From positions 508,191 to 567,444 of the forward strand of contig NW_006763133.1 of assembly GCF_000264905.1 (NCBI RefSeq): a stretch of 59,254 bases of DNA, in the 5' to 3' direction. Positions 34,521 to 47,000 of the stretch are shown here, one piece after another. The notes under the pieces are model-generated. The model was not told the DNA's origin, ran no database searches, and saw nothing but the letters and a program-made list of their open reading frames with translations. This DNA comes from Stereum hirsutum FP-91666 SS1. Lineage: Eukaryota > Basidiomycota > Agaricomycetes > Russulales > Stereaceae. How positions within the stretch are numbered: the stretch's first letter is position 1; each line of letters opens with the position of its first letter. A program made the position numbers and the translations under genes.

Positions 34521-36700
34521 ACCGAATGATTAACACCGCGCAAACGGAGCTCGGCAGTCTCCTAACCTCCAGGCCACAGAAAACTCTATAGTGAAAGATG
34601 AACCTTACGAGCGACGAAACGTTCAACGCCACTGTGGCATCGACTTTGAGCATCGATAAGACAGCCATCCCGCCGACCGCGGTCAAAACGGTTCCCCGCG
34701 AGCAACTCTGGATGGTATCCACACCAAGAGGGATAAACCATCCAGGTTGTATCAAGCCCCACAACGTACTGCTGTGACAACGTCCGCATCTCGACCATCA
34801 TAAAGATGTCCGCCGGTGTTAGTTGAGTATGGGTATATCGTTGGAGGGGACGGCTGCGCGGGGGTCCGTTTGTTTTCAACGACCGCGCGGATATGAAGGC
34901 TCTGAAGAGATTTGGAGATGTGGATTCTCCGTTTTCCTTTCTGGGCATTCAAAGCGCATACATTTGACCGGGAGATATTATATATTGCAGGTCGGCCGCG
35001 AACATCTGGATAGGCAAGATTAGCATAAATCAACGCTTGGGGTCCCGAAGCATGAACCACCGATGGGCATACTGTTGCGCACTTAGTAGCCTATGGGTAT
35101 GATCTTTGAGCTATAAAACACATGGACCAACAAGACTCGTCAGCGAACGCCATCCCCAACCGTGATGAGAACGGGAACAACTTGAACTCCGAGTCTAAAG
35201 TCACTCACCTATCCACCTTGCATCCACCGCCACCACCGCCTTCGCAAAAGTTAGCATCACCCGGGCCATCAATATCGAAATCCACCCTCAACGTCGTCCC
35301 CGCCCAACTCGCAACCGTATCCGCAACTTCTTGCTTGAACGTGCCCAGAACCAAAACATCCCACAACGCTCCAATCCGGTGAATAACCAAGCATGGTCTC
35401 CTCTCAACGTGCTCGTCGCCATGACATCACCTCATCCCATCCCCTCGGGCGCCTCCGAATCCCACTCCTCGAGCTCACGCCGCCGGAACAACTCCCACAT
35501 GCTCTCTTCCGTCCCCTAAATTCAAAGCGCAATCATCCACAGTCCAGACCCTCCAAAGCCTCGACCAGCCAAACAAAGTCCAGACCGTCTCCTCCCCACC
35601 TTTTGCTGTGTCGTCCCGCCGACCCCGTAAATATATTACGTAACTCAAAAACATAAAAAATTGCGTGCGTGCGTGCTCCGAATCCCGAAGCCGGCGCCGA
35701 TAAAGTTTTTACGTTTACCGATACCAGTACCGATAAGATTTGGAAGCAGCAATTTTAAATTTAGCGCTCGGCGTTCGCGTGATTTGAACCTCCATCGCGT
35801 GCGCCGTGCGGGAAGTTGGAACCGAAAAGGCACCGAGGCCGACGCGACGCGACGCGACTGCCGACTGGACATGTTGCAATTTCATCTAATTTCATGCGAG
35901 TGAAACGTTGAGGAAACGCGGGGTGGGAGGGGGCGGGTGGCGTCAATATACGCAAGGCGCGACGGATTGTTCGTGCGTCGTGAGCATCATAATAGCCTCA
36001 GCCTCGCGTCGACGAAGCATTCATTCATTCCATCATTTCGCCCGCTGGCAGTGAATACTGAACGAACCACGGTCGAAGATTCACTGGCAAGACGGCATGT
36101 CACGGCGGGTGTGCGAAGACGACGCACTTGGGCAGCTGGACAAGCTTGTGTGATCATGCATATGATGGAAGAGAATCTGAACAAGACGAATTACGAGCGA
36201 GCACGTTCGCACGCCATCCACTGGCAATCGTCCACGATTCACGGTGACATGATCGTTGTTCGTTGTTCCCTTGCTGCAGTGTGCATAGGCATCCCATCTG
36301 GCGTCAACGACGAACGATGCGACAGAAACCTGTGCACAACAGCAAAAAAAAAACACGACCACGAGAACTGAAGTTTTCATCCTTCCCACATGCGGCAAAA
36401 AACGACAGAAAAAATGTCGGGGTCGGGGTCCCGTGCGACGTGCGTGTGTCTGTGCTCGTGCATACGTCCTCGTGAGCTCTCCCAAGAAAAGGTTAACACT
36501 CCGAATCGTCAAGGCGTCAACCCAACCCGTCCACGGTGCGTCATGTATGATGTATGTAGGGTTCTCTCTATGATGCGTGTATACATCGGTTGGTATGACC
36601 AAGGGCAACGAACGTCGAAAAGCCCGTGACCTGCATATACTCGGATCCTGATTCCTCATACGGTAACGAGGAAGAGCAGTGGTCGGACGGACGACTCGGA
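34521..36700. other. Gene-poor stretch
   Basis: There is no supported gene. A minus-strand stretch at 35205-35390 reads protein-like (TFKQEVADTVASWAGTTLRV, DFDIDGPG), but I cannot connect it to neighbouring exons or a family. A TGCG microrepeat lies near 35660, and 35680-35880 is rich in CGACG-type short repeats. Confidence 0.35.
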
Positions 36701-36724
36701 CTGTAACTTCTGTACTCATGACAG

Positions 36725-37325
36725 CGTCCGACGCATTGCAATTGTCAATGAATGATGTCGGTGACGCTTTGGAATTGGAAGAATCTGAGCTCGAGCATAT
36801 GGAGGTAACTTGTCCTCAGACTTGTACTGAGACTGAGAGAGCGCATGATGTGCTATGTGCTCCGACGTGCGATATACCATGTCTGCGTTGATTTGATCCA
36901 CGGGCTCACGGACCTGCACAAACGCAATACCTAGGAAACGAAGAAATGGGGTGCAGGTTAGCTTAGAGAGTGAGATGCGCAGGGAGGTGGGGAGTGGTAG
37001 CAGGGTTGTATGTACAGGTAGATTAGATTAGAATGTCCAGGTAGAGAAGGAGCTCATGCATGGCAGGCTGAGGTTCTGTCCGAGTGGAAGTCTGACGCAT
37101 TGTCAGTGAATAGTGTCGGTGACGCTTTGGAAGAATCTGAGCTCGAGCATATGGACTCGGAGGTAACTTGTCAACACGTCGCACAGAGCACAGAGCACAT
37201 CATGCGCTATCTCAGTAGCAAGTACAAGGACGTGTCTGCGCGGATTGATCCACGGACGCACGGACACCTAGGAAACGGAGAAACGGGGTACATATCAGCT
37301 TGGAGAGTGAGACAAAGCGCAGGTC
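36725..37325 (+). repeat. Two diverged tandem copies of an exon-like segment, about 365 bp apart
   Basis: Copy 1 (about 36725-36985) and copy 2 (about 37088-37325) share GTCGGTGACGCTTTGGAA, GAATCTGAGCTCGAGCATAT and, further on, GATTGATCCACGG-like and CCTAGGAAACG blocks. The shared frame reads VGDALE then EESELEHM. The two indels within it are both 6 nt (loss of LE, gain of DS-like residues), so frame is kept. Each segment ends in GGAG followed by GTAACTTGTC, which looks like a splice donor. The parent gene is not visible. Confidence 0.6.
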
Positions 37326-37363
37326 GAGAGGGTAGAGAGGGTAGAGAGGTCAGAGCCCGTTGA

Positions 37364-38627
37364 AACTTACAGGCCAAGATGGTAAGAAGGACTCACCGAC
37401 GATCACATCCACATCCACGTCCACAATACCATGCTTGTTCCCAAAACAAAAAATAAGCATGTGCACGCAATCTAGCCAGAGCCTAGAGTATCACTGTCAA
37501 GGACCAAGAGGAAAGGAGGGATCCGTCCTAAACAGGCCAACAAAAGCAACCAACCTCTGCCCCACAACGTCCCGCCCCCCACAAGTCCAAGCCCAACTTA
37601 CCGCCAAGGCACAACTCCCAACTTACCGCCAAGCAACCCCCAGGGCCCACCACAACCCACCACAACCCACCTTCCCCCCCTCCCCATTGACACTCACTCA
37701 CTCACAGAAGTGTTGGAGCCATGCGAAATAATGCGATATGATTTGTTGGTTGTTATGATGTATGCTACGTACTCGTACTCGTACCGAGCCTTGATTGTGG
37801 TTTGTATGTTATATGTTGTATGTTATATGTTGTATGTTGTATGCTTTATGATAGATTCGAATGAGATTGAGAAGATGCAAGCATGCGACGAAGTGAAACG
37901 AAACGAGGACGAAGACGAAGACGAAAAACGAATCGAATCGAACCGAAACGGAGCAGAACGAAACGGTGCACACACCGAACACGAACACGAACACGAAAAA
38001 CCGAGCGAGTCAAAAGTGATGTATACGCATATCCTCATCCTCGTAAGTACGGTATACACAACGGAGAGGATAAGAGGGAAACGAAGGCGTCGGCGTCTAT
38101 ACGACAATGGCAATGACAATGGCAAGAACAAAGGGACAAAGGGAATAAATAGATTGTATGAAGCTAGAGTACCACTAACAAATGCGAGAAAACCGCCATT
38201 TTTTTTGGATGAAACGAGGACGACGAGGTGCGGAAGGAAGGAAGGAAGGAGGGAAAGTGCGTGAGTCGATGCGCCCGTTGAGGGCAAGTGAGGGAGGGTG
38301 AAACATCTTCGACGAACGAACTCCAAAAAAAGAAGAAGAACGTCCAGAGGAAGAAAGGAAAGGGCCCAAAGATGGTATAAAGAACACGATCAAGTGGATA
38401 TATAACCATCCCTCTCATCCGACGCGGGCGGGCACGCCGAATAAATAGGGCGAGTGGTGGGTGAAGAGCGAGCGAGCGCGCGCGCTGTTCATTACATAGT
38501 TGGATATGTATAGTTTGCTTGATGAGGGAGCTCCTTCAAGATTTGTCTTCGCAGGAAAGGGAAGAGTAGAAGAGATGAGGAGGCAGCAGCAGCAGCACAA
38601 AGTTATCGTTGACGGAGACATCAACTC
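37364..38627. other. Low-complexity gene-free stretch
   Basis: It contains C-rich tracts (37560-37690), a TATGTTATATGTTG-type microsatellite (37804-37845), a GAC/GAA purine tract (37880-38000), and GGAAGGAAGG near 38230. No coding frame is supported. The right end probably holds the 3' UTR of the ECL1-type gene. Confidence 0.45.
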
Positions 38628-39940
38628 CTAGCGGTCCCTGCCCCGTCCCCTCTCCCTCTCGCGTTGCCGATCCCGCAACCCACTCCTCCCACTGCCAAAC
38701 CCATACTCCCTATCCCCCTCCCAGCCGTCCAACTCCGCCAGTCTCCTCCTGCCCCTCGAATCCAGATCCACCGCGTCATGCTTCCGCGCGGGCGGGGAGA
38801 CGGTCTTGCGAGCCCAGTGAGCGCGATCCCGCGATGGAGAAGGCGAGTCGGAGCGACTCGAGGTGCGGTGGCGTGATGAACCCGGTTCACGACGACGGCC
38901 CCGTCCACGCGGTGGGTCGACATCGACGACGGTGACTTCCCGTGCGTCGCGAGAGGTAGTATGTATACTCGCGAGCAACGACGAAGGACGGGCACCAGCC
39001 GAGGCCGGACCGGAAGAAATGGGTGGCGTGGTGGTATAGTTCGGGGAGGAGAGTGCGATGGCGTGGGTAGAGTCGACGGTAGGGTTGGAGATGCGGGGTG
39101 TGGTGGGTGAGGGACGCATGGTGGAGTAGGAAGAGGTGGTGATGGACGTGGAGGGGCGAACGGGAGGAGAGCCGATGGAGAGGAGAGAGAAGTAGGCGGG
39201 GAGGGAGGCGCGGTTCCGTTTGCGCTTTGAGGTCACCGTTTCCTGCTGCGTGCCCTCGATTTTGGAGTCGTGCGAGCCGTGACGGTGGTGGTGGGACTTG
39301 GTCTTGCTCGGCGAGGAGGATGAATGGAGGGTGGGTGAGGGCGGACGGAGATAAGGGTTAGCGGAGTCGTCTGCGGCGGATGACGTGAAGCTCGAGGCGA
39401 AGGCGCTTGTGGGAGATTGGCCACCGGAAGCGGAGGATGAATGGTGGCGGTGGAGGAGAGGGATGGTGGAGTGGTTGTTGGTGGTGGAGGGCCGACGGGC
39501 GTAGGAGAGGCCCTGGTGGCGAATGGGGATGTTGTGCTCTGGGGCGGGCTCGTCCTCGACGGCTATCGCGGGGCTGTCGCTGTCGTCGTCCTCGTACCAC
39601 ATGAGGGACGATTTTGAGGATGAAAGGGAGTAGCGGTTCGGACGGGACTTGTGTGAGGTAAGGGCAGAGCCGAGAGCGTTGGGGAAGAGGGGAGGGACAT
39701 CCGCCGTGCCGGGCGTGGGATAGCCCTTGAGGTTTGGGGAGGAGAAAGGGGATGAGGCGGAGGAAATGGATGGGGAGGTTGCATCCAAGCTCTGGCACTC
39801 GTCTGAGCAGTATATGCGGCTGTTGGAGGACGTAAAGGGTGAGACATGCGGAAGGGTCATGGGAGAGGGAGGAGAGCAGGGTCGTACCCGTCGACCTGAA
39901 CGGGCTTGCCACACTGCAGGCAGCAGTCTTCTTGGAACAT
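38628..39940 (-). CDS. ECL1-family (life-span regulatory factor type) zinc protein (2 exons, about 414 aa)
   Basis: Exon 1 is 39940-39888 and exon 2 is 39819-38628, separated by a 68-nt intron in phase 2. The start was chosen because MFQEDCCLQCGKPVQVDG followed by RIYCSDECQSLD gives the family's compact N-terminal zinc site: Cys7-x2-Cys10 and Cys22-x3-Cys26. The rest is Ser/Pro-rich and probably disordered. It has an acidic patch (YEDDDSDSP), a basic patch (SKRKRNR) that could be a nuclear signal, and an Arg-rich C-terminus (RDRQRERERGRGRDR). Fission yeast Ecl1-type proteins are small and extend chronological life span under starvation or sulfur/zinc limitation. Basidiomycete members are much longer, as here. 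A nuclear regulatory role is inferred. Confidence 0.75.
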
Positions 39941-40352
39941 CGTTAGCGTCGGGGGTGGATGAGATTTGGGGGGCGGTTGACGAATGCCGTCCCACGACCG
40001 CGGGTCCTTATATACCGTCGGGCAGAGACTGAGGCGGGCAGATGACTCGAGGCTCGAGCCAACTCAAATTCATTCGCCATCCCGTTTGGGACGAGGCCTG
40101 CGCCCCCGGTCACCCTCGCTACTCGCACGTTCTCCTCCGTCATCTCTCCCTCCCAATAACGCGATCTAGATCCACACGTTCGATGCCCTCCCTCTTCTGG
40201 CCACTCCGCCATTGTTCCTCTGCACTGTCCAGAACGGTCCTCCTCCACACCAGTCACTGCCCAGTCACGACTGTTATCCATCACCATCGTGACTGTCCTC
40301 CTACCCTCATTCTGCCTGATAACACGTTTCATCGTCTCCTCGCACGCAACTC

Positions 40353-41072
40353 ATGCATGCGTACCCTTTCGGGCGCATCACCGCCCGGTCATGTCCCTCT
40401 GATTTGCGTGCCATTGGCAGCTTTCATTCTCGCTCTCTGGAATCCCTCCCCCGGTCGACGTTGGCCCCGCTGCACGTTCAGAGCCAACGCTGTCACTTTG
40501 GACGTTCTTCTCATGATGTTCTGCGGCGTCTGTTCGATTTTCGAACCTCTCCTGCGTCCATCGTTCTCGAAGGCCTCGCTCGCATCTCCTCGGGCTTCCT
40601 CAGTATGCAGCCTGACTGGGACCCCGACCAACTCACCTTATTGTTGTTATCCCGCACGGTGGTCCAAGATGACTATTCTGCAGCTCTGATTCTGAAAGTG
40701 CCACGTCACGCCACCACACCTCTACACGTCCAACTCCCTCCCTCTCAGTGTTTACTTTCCCTCATACGCCTGATGCAATCTAGTTTATCTCGCCACGGCC
40801 AGCCCGTTATGGATAACTTAGTCCAGGATCAAACTGAAGTACTTGACGTCGATTCTGGATTCCTATTCTTGCGCCATATTCGTCATTTCGTCATCCGTCA
40901 TCCGTCACATTATCTCGTCCGAGCGGCTCAGCATCCCTCTTCGACGATCATAGACCCGAACTTCCGTGATTTACCATTCCATGGCACACCACCCCACGCC
41001 ACGCCACGTCTTCCCTTCCATCCCGCGTTCTACTTAGTACTTGTGCCAGCGCGTACTTATACGTTGATGTGA
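40353..41072 (+). CDS. Hypothetical protein (239 aa), weakly supported
   Basis: A single uninterrupted frame starts with ATG and ends with TGA. The middle has an ordinary amino-acid mix (LEGLARISSGFLSMQPDWDP, DNLVQDQTEVLDVDSGFLFL), which is why I list it. It has no introns, no recognisable domain, and overlaps another long open frame from 40042 to 40689. It may be a chance frame in a C-rich region. Confidence 0.2.
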   Translation: MHAYPFGRITARSCPSDLRAIGSFHSRSLESLPRSTLAPLHVQSQRCHFGRSSHDVLRRLFDFRTSPASIVLEGLARISSGFLSMQPDWDPDQLTLLLLSRTVVQDDYSAALILKVPRHATTPLHVQLPPSQCLLSLIRLMQSSLSRHGQPVMDNLVQDQTEVLDVDSGFLFLRHIRHFVIRHPSHYLVRAAQHPSSTIIDPNFRDLPFHGTPPHATPRLPFHPAFYLVLVPARTYTLM

Positions 41073-44000
41073 CTGCCGTTTATGAGTTGGCTTTACGAGC
41101 CTCTGCTCCGCAATCGAAGCGAAGGACTTCGTTCTTTGGCGGACTAGCCGCTCACCTTGCTGGTGCGCACTTTAGCTAACAGGGTCACCTTGCTTGCTTG
41201 TTTGATTGCTTTTTGTGCGATTGATTAGGGTACCGCGCTTGGTACGTACGGCGATTCATCTCCACTGGCCATGGCTAGGCATGGGGCGACGCAGGCCTCA
41301 TTCTGTGTCTTATTGGGGTGTCGTGTCGTTGTGCTGTGCTTTGGTACGCACGGACCATGTTCATCGATTCATCTCTATTGGCTAGGCATGGAACGACGAA
41401 CACTTCATTCAAACTATTCTATCACTTTCGCTCATAGCTCGTCATCCGGATGGATAATTCTATCAACTTAGAGCTCGTCATATGGATGGGTATCAGCTGT
41501 GGACGATCGTCACTCGGGATTGCTGGAGCTGAAGCTCTGGGTCATCCGATGTGCTCCGCTGATTCTTAGACTTTAACCTCCCACCGGATCGCTTTCGTTT
41601 TCGAATGTCAGTGGTCATGATCTCGGGTATATGTATGTACTCCACCTACGTACGCACGCATGCGTGCGGTTTCTCTTTTCTTTTCCTTTGTCGCATCGAT
41701 CCAGTTTTATGCTCAACTCTCGCATCGTGATGACTCGGACGACTGCTTTTATTCTCCATTCTAAACCACGATCAGATCCAGTCTATGCTCACCTAGAGGA
41801 TTCGCCTCTACTGGTAGCATCGCGGTAACCTTTTATTCTTAATTCTCCTTTCTGGGACATGATCAGCGATCGGACTTGCTCCGAGTCCTCAAACCGAATT
41901 TTACGCGTACGTGCATACGTACGTACATCCAGTCCCCTATCCCACCCTGCAACTTCAAGCAACCTACTCTTTTTCGAATTTCTTCCCGCATCATATGCAC
42001 ATCCCATATCGGAAAACAACATATTGAAAACCCTCGGGGTCCTCGACGGCTCACGGCTCACGGTTCACAGCTCATGGTCCTTCGTTATGCTATGTTATGT
42101 TATGTTATGTTATGTTATGGTATGGTATATCCATGGGTGCATGCAGCATCGGAACGCGGCCTTTTTGTTCGACCCTTTTGGGCTTCTGACAGTGACTTAT
42201 CGCAGTCTTCAGCCTGGGATTTCTCGTCAGTCTTTGTTCGACCTTTTTGGGTTGCGTATCTTATCGCACCCCGGGCCTGCGTTTTTTTGGTTTTGGGGGG
42301 AGAGTCGGGAGGCTTCGGGGACTGCGCGTGATTGGTGTAGTCCTCTGATGCTCTGAATCCCCTAGCCTCCCCTAGCGCCCCCACTGGATTTTCATCGTTT
42401 CCTATCCTCACGTTCGTTCGGACCGAGTGTGTATTATAATGTCGATGGGTAATCCGAGGTGACCTTATTGCCATATTGAAGACCGAATATCCCGTACTAC
42501 ATATACCCCATCCCGAATATTCCGGTCGTATCAATGTGGTAGTGGGAATGGGAATGGGTCGTGTGGGCTTGTCAATGGTTTTTTTTTTGCGAAGTGATTC
42601 AGGTGGGAAGGATGGATCGTACAGTCGAAGATCGTCCGAGACTCCGTACGGGTGCGGGTGCTCCCATTGACAGTGCTTCGTGAACACTGAATATAGTTGA
42701 GTCTATGTCTCGATGAGCCTCGTCTGTTCTGTACTATTCTAATCGTATACTTGACTAACCACTAAACATACCCCATATCTGACTCAGAAACTTACCCTCT
42801 TCGAATTCTTCGTGCCTCGTCCTTCCTCGTCTCATCTCGAACATAGCCTGTATATCCGAGTCGTCCCAAATATAACTTTGACTCAGACGACTCTTCCCTC
42901 GTACTTATTCCCGCCGTTGAGATCTTGAGAGCGGATAAGGAGCTTACTGTTACTGTTAGCTGAAGATAGAAAGGCACGCGAAGGCCGGTTTCTTTCTTTC
43001 TTTCTTCCTTTCAGGTTTGTTACGTCTCTTAGACTGTGCGTCCGCCGATCACTCCGACTCCCGACCCCCGACTCCCCAGCGACTCAAATACAGTCACGGT
43101 CACGCTGCTCATTGCTTGAAGCTTCTTCCTTAGACCTTCCTTCCTTTGTTCTCCTTTCGTGGGTTCGAGCCCACAACATGCATGTGTGATTTACGTACAT
43201 CCATTCTTGATCCTTGATCCTTGATCCTTGCCTTAACGGCCGCTGTCCCACTCTTCGTATCTTCTCCCTCCGACTTCCCCTGAACTCGGACTCACACAAT
43301 TGCAAGCGCTCATGCTCATACATGCACGCACGCAACTTAATATAAGTTAGAACTTAGGGTTATAACGGGATGTAGTTGAAGCAGAAAATAACTTACATTC
43401 GACGTTCCGAAGTCGAGCGCTCCGAACTCTCGCCGGAAGTCGTATCTCTCTCCTCCTCTCGCTCTCTTTCTGTCCAATTCAACCCAAGCAAAAACATCTC
43501 AAGTAAATATAGTCCTTCCGAGCCTCCGAGTGTTTCGCAGCGCTCGCGGCCGACCCTTGCGAGCCTTTCTTATCTTTCTTCACTTCGGCTTCACGCTCAA
43601 GCTCTCTATCTCATCGTTTGTTTTTTCTTCACGAGCTCCGATTCTAGCCGTGACGCCAATTTAAACAAGACTCAACAAAAAAGGTCAAATAAGTGAAACC
43701 ACACACACATACAACACTTACACACATACGACATCTAAACGCCCACCCTCGCAAACCCAAACCGTGACATTTCGCGCCATCCCGGGCGGGATGATAATGC
43801 CTCAGATAAGCGGACGTTTTGTCCTTGAGTGTGTACACACATAGCGCGATAAGCACTCGGAGTCCTAGCCTTTTCGCTCTGAATCGGCGCTTGTCAATAA
43901 TCATTTGCTGACGAACCGATGCGATAACCTTCCCGGTCGGTAGGACGGTGCGACTGGTCACTTGTGCAGTGATAGTGATGATTGTTGTGGTAGTTTGTCA

Positions 44001-47000
44001 GCCTTGGCTTTATAACCTCGCATTGTTGGACTCTGCTTAACGCTCGGTCACTCCTTTCCAGAGGACCCTGCGTATGAGTGATACATACATCGGTGGATTA
44101 CAGTAACTAGTAAGACGTCGTGCGACGATAGTCACAGTTCGCTCAGTGTGTCGAGGCGGCGTGACGTCATGCGGGGATCTCAGTTGACCGTGACGTGGTC
44201 TAGGATCGACGACGTCAGTTTCAAGCCTTCAACGAGGAACTGGAAAGAATTTGTGTGCAGAGTCTAGATGGTGCGGAAGCATGCATGCACATACTACGGT
44301 CGACGGGGTGTGTTCTAGGTCCGAGAGAGAAGAGAGAAGAGTAGCGATGATGCGTTGGTGGTGGTGGTGGTGCGCAGGCACGGTTGGTATGCTGATCATG
44401 ACGCTCAGGAGGATGGTATGTACTAGGTACGCACTGACTGCATTCTTCTCATGAAAATATGGGAATCACTCAACGTCAGCGACGATCTCCAAGGAACGGT
44501 GTAGATAGACAACACATAGATACAGAGGATCATGACGTCGAACGACGTACCCAACCTCCTTTATCTCACACATAGCACTCAGGTTCTTGAGCTCGGCGGC
44601 AGCAACAATGTTTGTTGTATGGAAGGCAAAGGCACAAGTGGCGAGTCGTGTGGCGCCCGAACATAACATAGCGCCAGAGGAACAGCTAACCGAGAAGGTT
44701 CGTAGCCTCGTGTTTCTGAGTTGGCCGCCCTCCCACCTCGATGGCGCCAATCAGAGAACATTTCACAGCCCCTGGCGTCTACTCCAAGAGAGAGAAAAAA
44801 ATTGAAGCAAGCCGAACGGGTAGATCAGGCAGGTACATACATACCTTCCAGCGAAGACTCGGACAGCCGAAAAAAAAAACTGATCAGAGCGGAGAGCCGT
44901 CCAAGTCGTAGCTCTCGTCTCTTTCAAAATCTCCTTGGAGCTGTGCTTATTTCTGTCAAAGCGTCAATCCGGGGTCAAAACGGACCCATCAGTGCATACC
45001 CGGCTCATGAATCATGAGTTGTTCGCCTGTTTCGCCGTGTGTGCGTGTAGGGTGGTGATGTTTTGATTTCAACAGAGGCCTCAGGCCTGCCTATCGACGA
45101 GTGTGGCGCAAGACATGGCTGTATGCTGTGTAAGCGTTATGGTATCACGAATAGTAATCAGAGGCTCCAAGCTTATGAGAAGATGAACAAGCGGGTTTGG
45201 GATATTAGACACGCCTTTCAGGGATCAGACTCCGTTACACCACACACGCCGTTTCGCCGAGGGAGGGAAGGCGCAGATACGGGTTGACTGAGAATGGCGA
45301 GAGCTAATTCGCAGCCAGACAAGTCCTGTTAGTAATCGTCTAGCTCCTCTATCAGGGATTTTGAGGAGGGACCGAACCAGTTCTTACTGCAGTCTGCAGC
45401 TGTGCCAGACACCGTCCCCGGCCACACCAGCACGCAACTTATGTGGTGGAAGCGCAGTATCTTGAAGGTACGTATACGGCGCTGTCTTGACACCGCAAAG
45501 GTATGATGAGACCCCAGGACCGCACCAGACCCTAAGAATATTGGGGCGGAAAGATGGAAGCCACATCCTGCCTATCTGTGCGTGGTGGCGTGATATTCAC
45601 ACCACACGAGGAATAAGCGTTTCACAAAAGGCCAGTGATGATGCTAGACCCTCTACGCCACACCACGCCATTCCACCCTTCCATTGTCCTTATTCCAAAG
45701 CCAATCCGCCGACAAGCGTCGAGGTCATCCGTCGATCTGGGGAACCCGATCCACGGTGCTCCATACTGTGAAGGTCCTCCGCCCAGATCTCGGCAAATAA
45801 ACGGCTGCACATAAATGGCTACGCCCAAGCCAAGAATCTTGGAGAAAAAGAATCGATGATCAGTGCGGCCGGTGACTCTTTCGGGGACCCAAGGCCAGTC
45901 GTGTCCGTTTAGTACCGACCCGCACTCGTCAATTTACATACGAGGTCGATGAAGGATATACGTCCGTCGTTCGCCGAACCGATAGTTCTCGAGTCACCAG
46001 ACAACATATCCATAGGACAAAATGACCCTCTTCGTGCGTGCGAGAACAAATGAAGATACGACGTCGGACTGTCGGCGTATATACCGGCGGTTTCGAGTGA
46101 TCTCCACCAATTGCGAGCGAGCGCAGCAAACAAGCTGCAGAGAAGGCAAGAGAGGTTCTGGGGGCACGAATCCAGACTGCGAGGGTGGTATAGATCACCG
46201 GTGAGGTGCTCTACCCCAGATCCTCAATGCTCTCTTCATACCACAGTCGCGGGAGTTTGGGGGCGTTCGTGGAATGAACACCCGGTCGCCTCGAGAAGGC
46301 CAAGAAGGACGTCTGAGCAATGCAAGAGCAATGCTGAAAGGACTGGGCGGTACCTCGATCCTGTGTAAGATTCTCACCAAAAGGTCTCTCCATTCCTAGA
46401 AGTTGGTCGTGTGTGATAGCAGTCTATAATGTTCGCGATGGGAGGCAGGGTGGGGAAGATGAGAGTTGTCCAAGAGATGTCGAGAAGTTGAACTTGGGTC
46501 CCGATCTTCGTCACAGCGGCTTTCAAAACGATAGATAGCCCCAATATTTTATGAGTGCGCCAAACACAATATAGACTCGACCAAACACTCGCTCTTTGGG
46601 GCAATGGTATCCCACGCAAGGCCGTTTTGATGCTTCCCTTTGACAACGGACAGAGTTGCGAGATCTTCTCCCGCAGGATCGGGAGTTGTTTGGTTCATCT
46701 ATATTGATGTTTAGTGCACTCGCGGAAAGTCGAGGGCTATCTATCGATATGAAAGCCGCTGCAATGCTAGGGACCGGCAATCTCCGCTCCTCGCGTTACG
46801 TAAATAGCTGTCCGGAGTCCTTTCCAAGACCTTTGTGGCGTTCGAGCTTCTTTTCCTCCTCCACATTCGCCTCCTGTTATTGTCTATCTTGTCAGGCTCT
46901 CTCCTTTTCTTGCGTGCATACCTATGAGCGCACAAAACTGTTTGTAAATTTCCTCGGAGCTAGAGTGTTCGTTGACTCTATCATAGGGCTCGGAAGCGAA

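Noticed and set aside
34752..35060. 102-codon minus-strand frame that could extend the decayed gene
   Set aside because: Neighbouring frames contain many stops and no consistent exon chain could be built; left out of the pseudogene call.
43150..43180. Perfect T-arm-like GTGGGTTCGAGCCCAC, suggesting a tRNA
   Set aside because: No D arm, anticodon stem or acceptor stem at the right distance on either strand.
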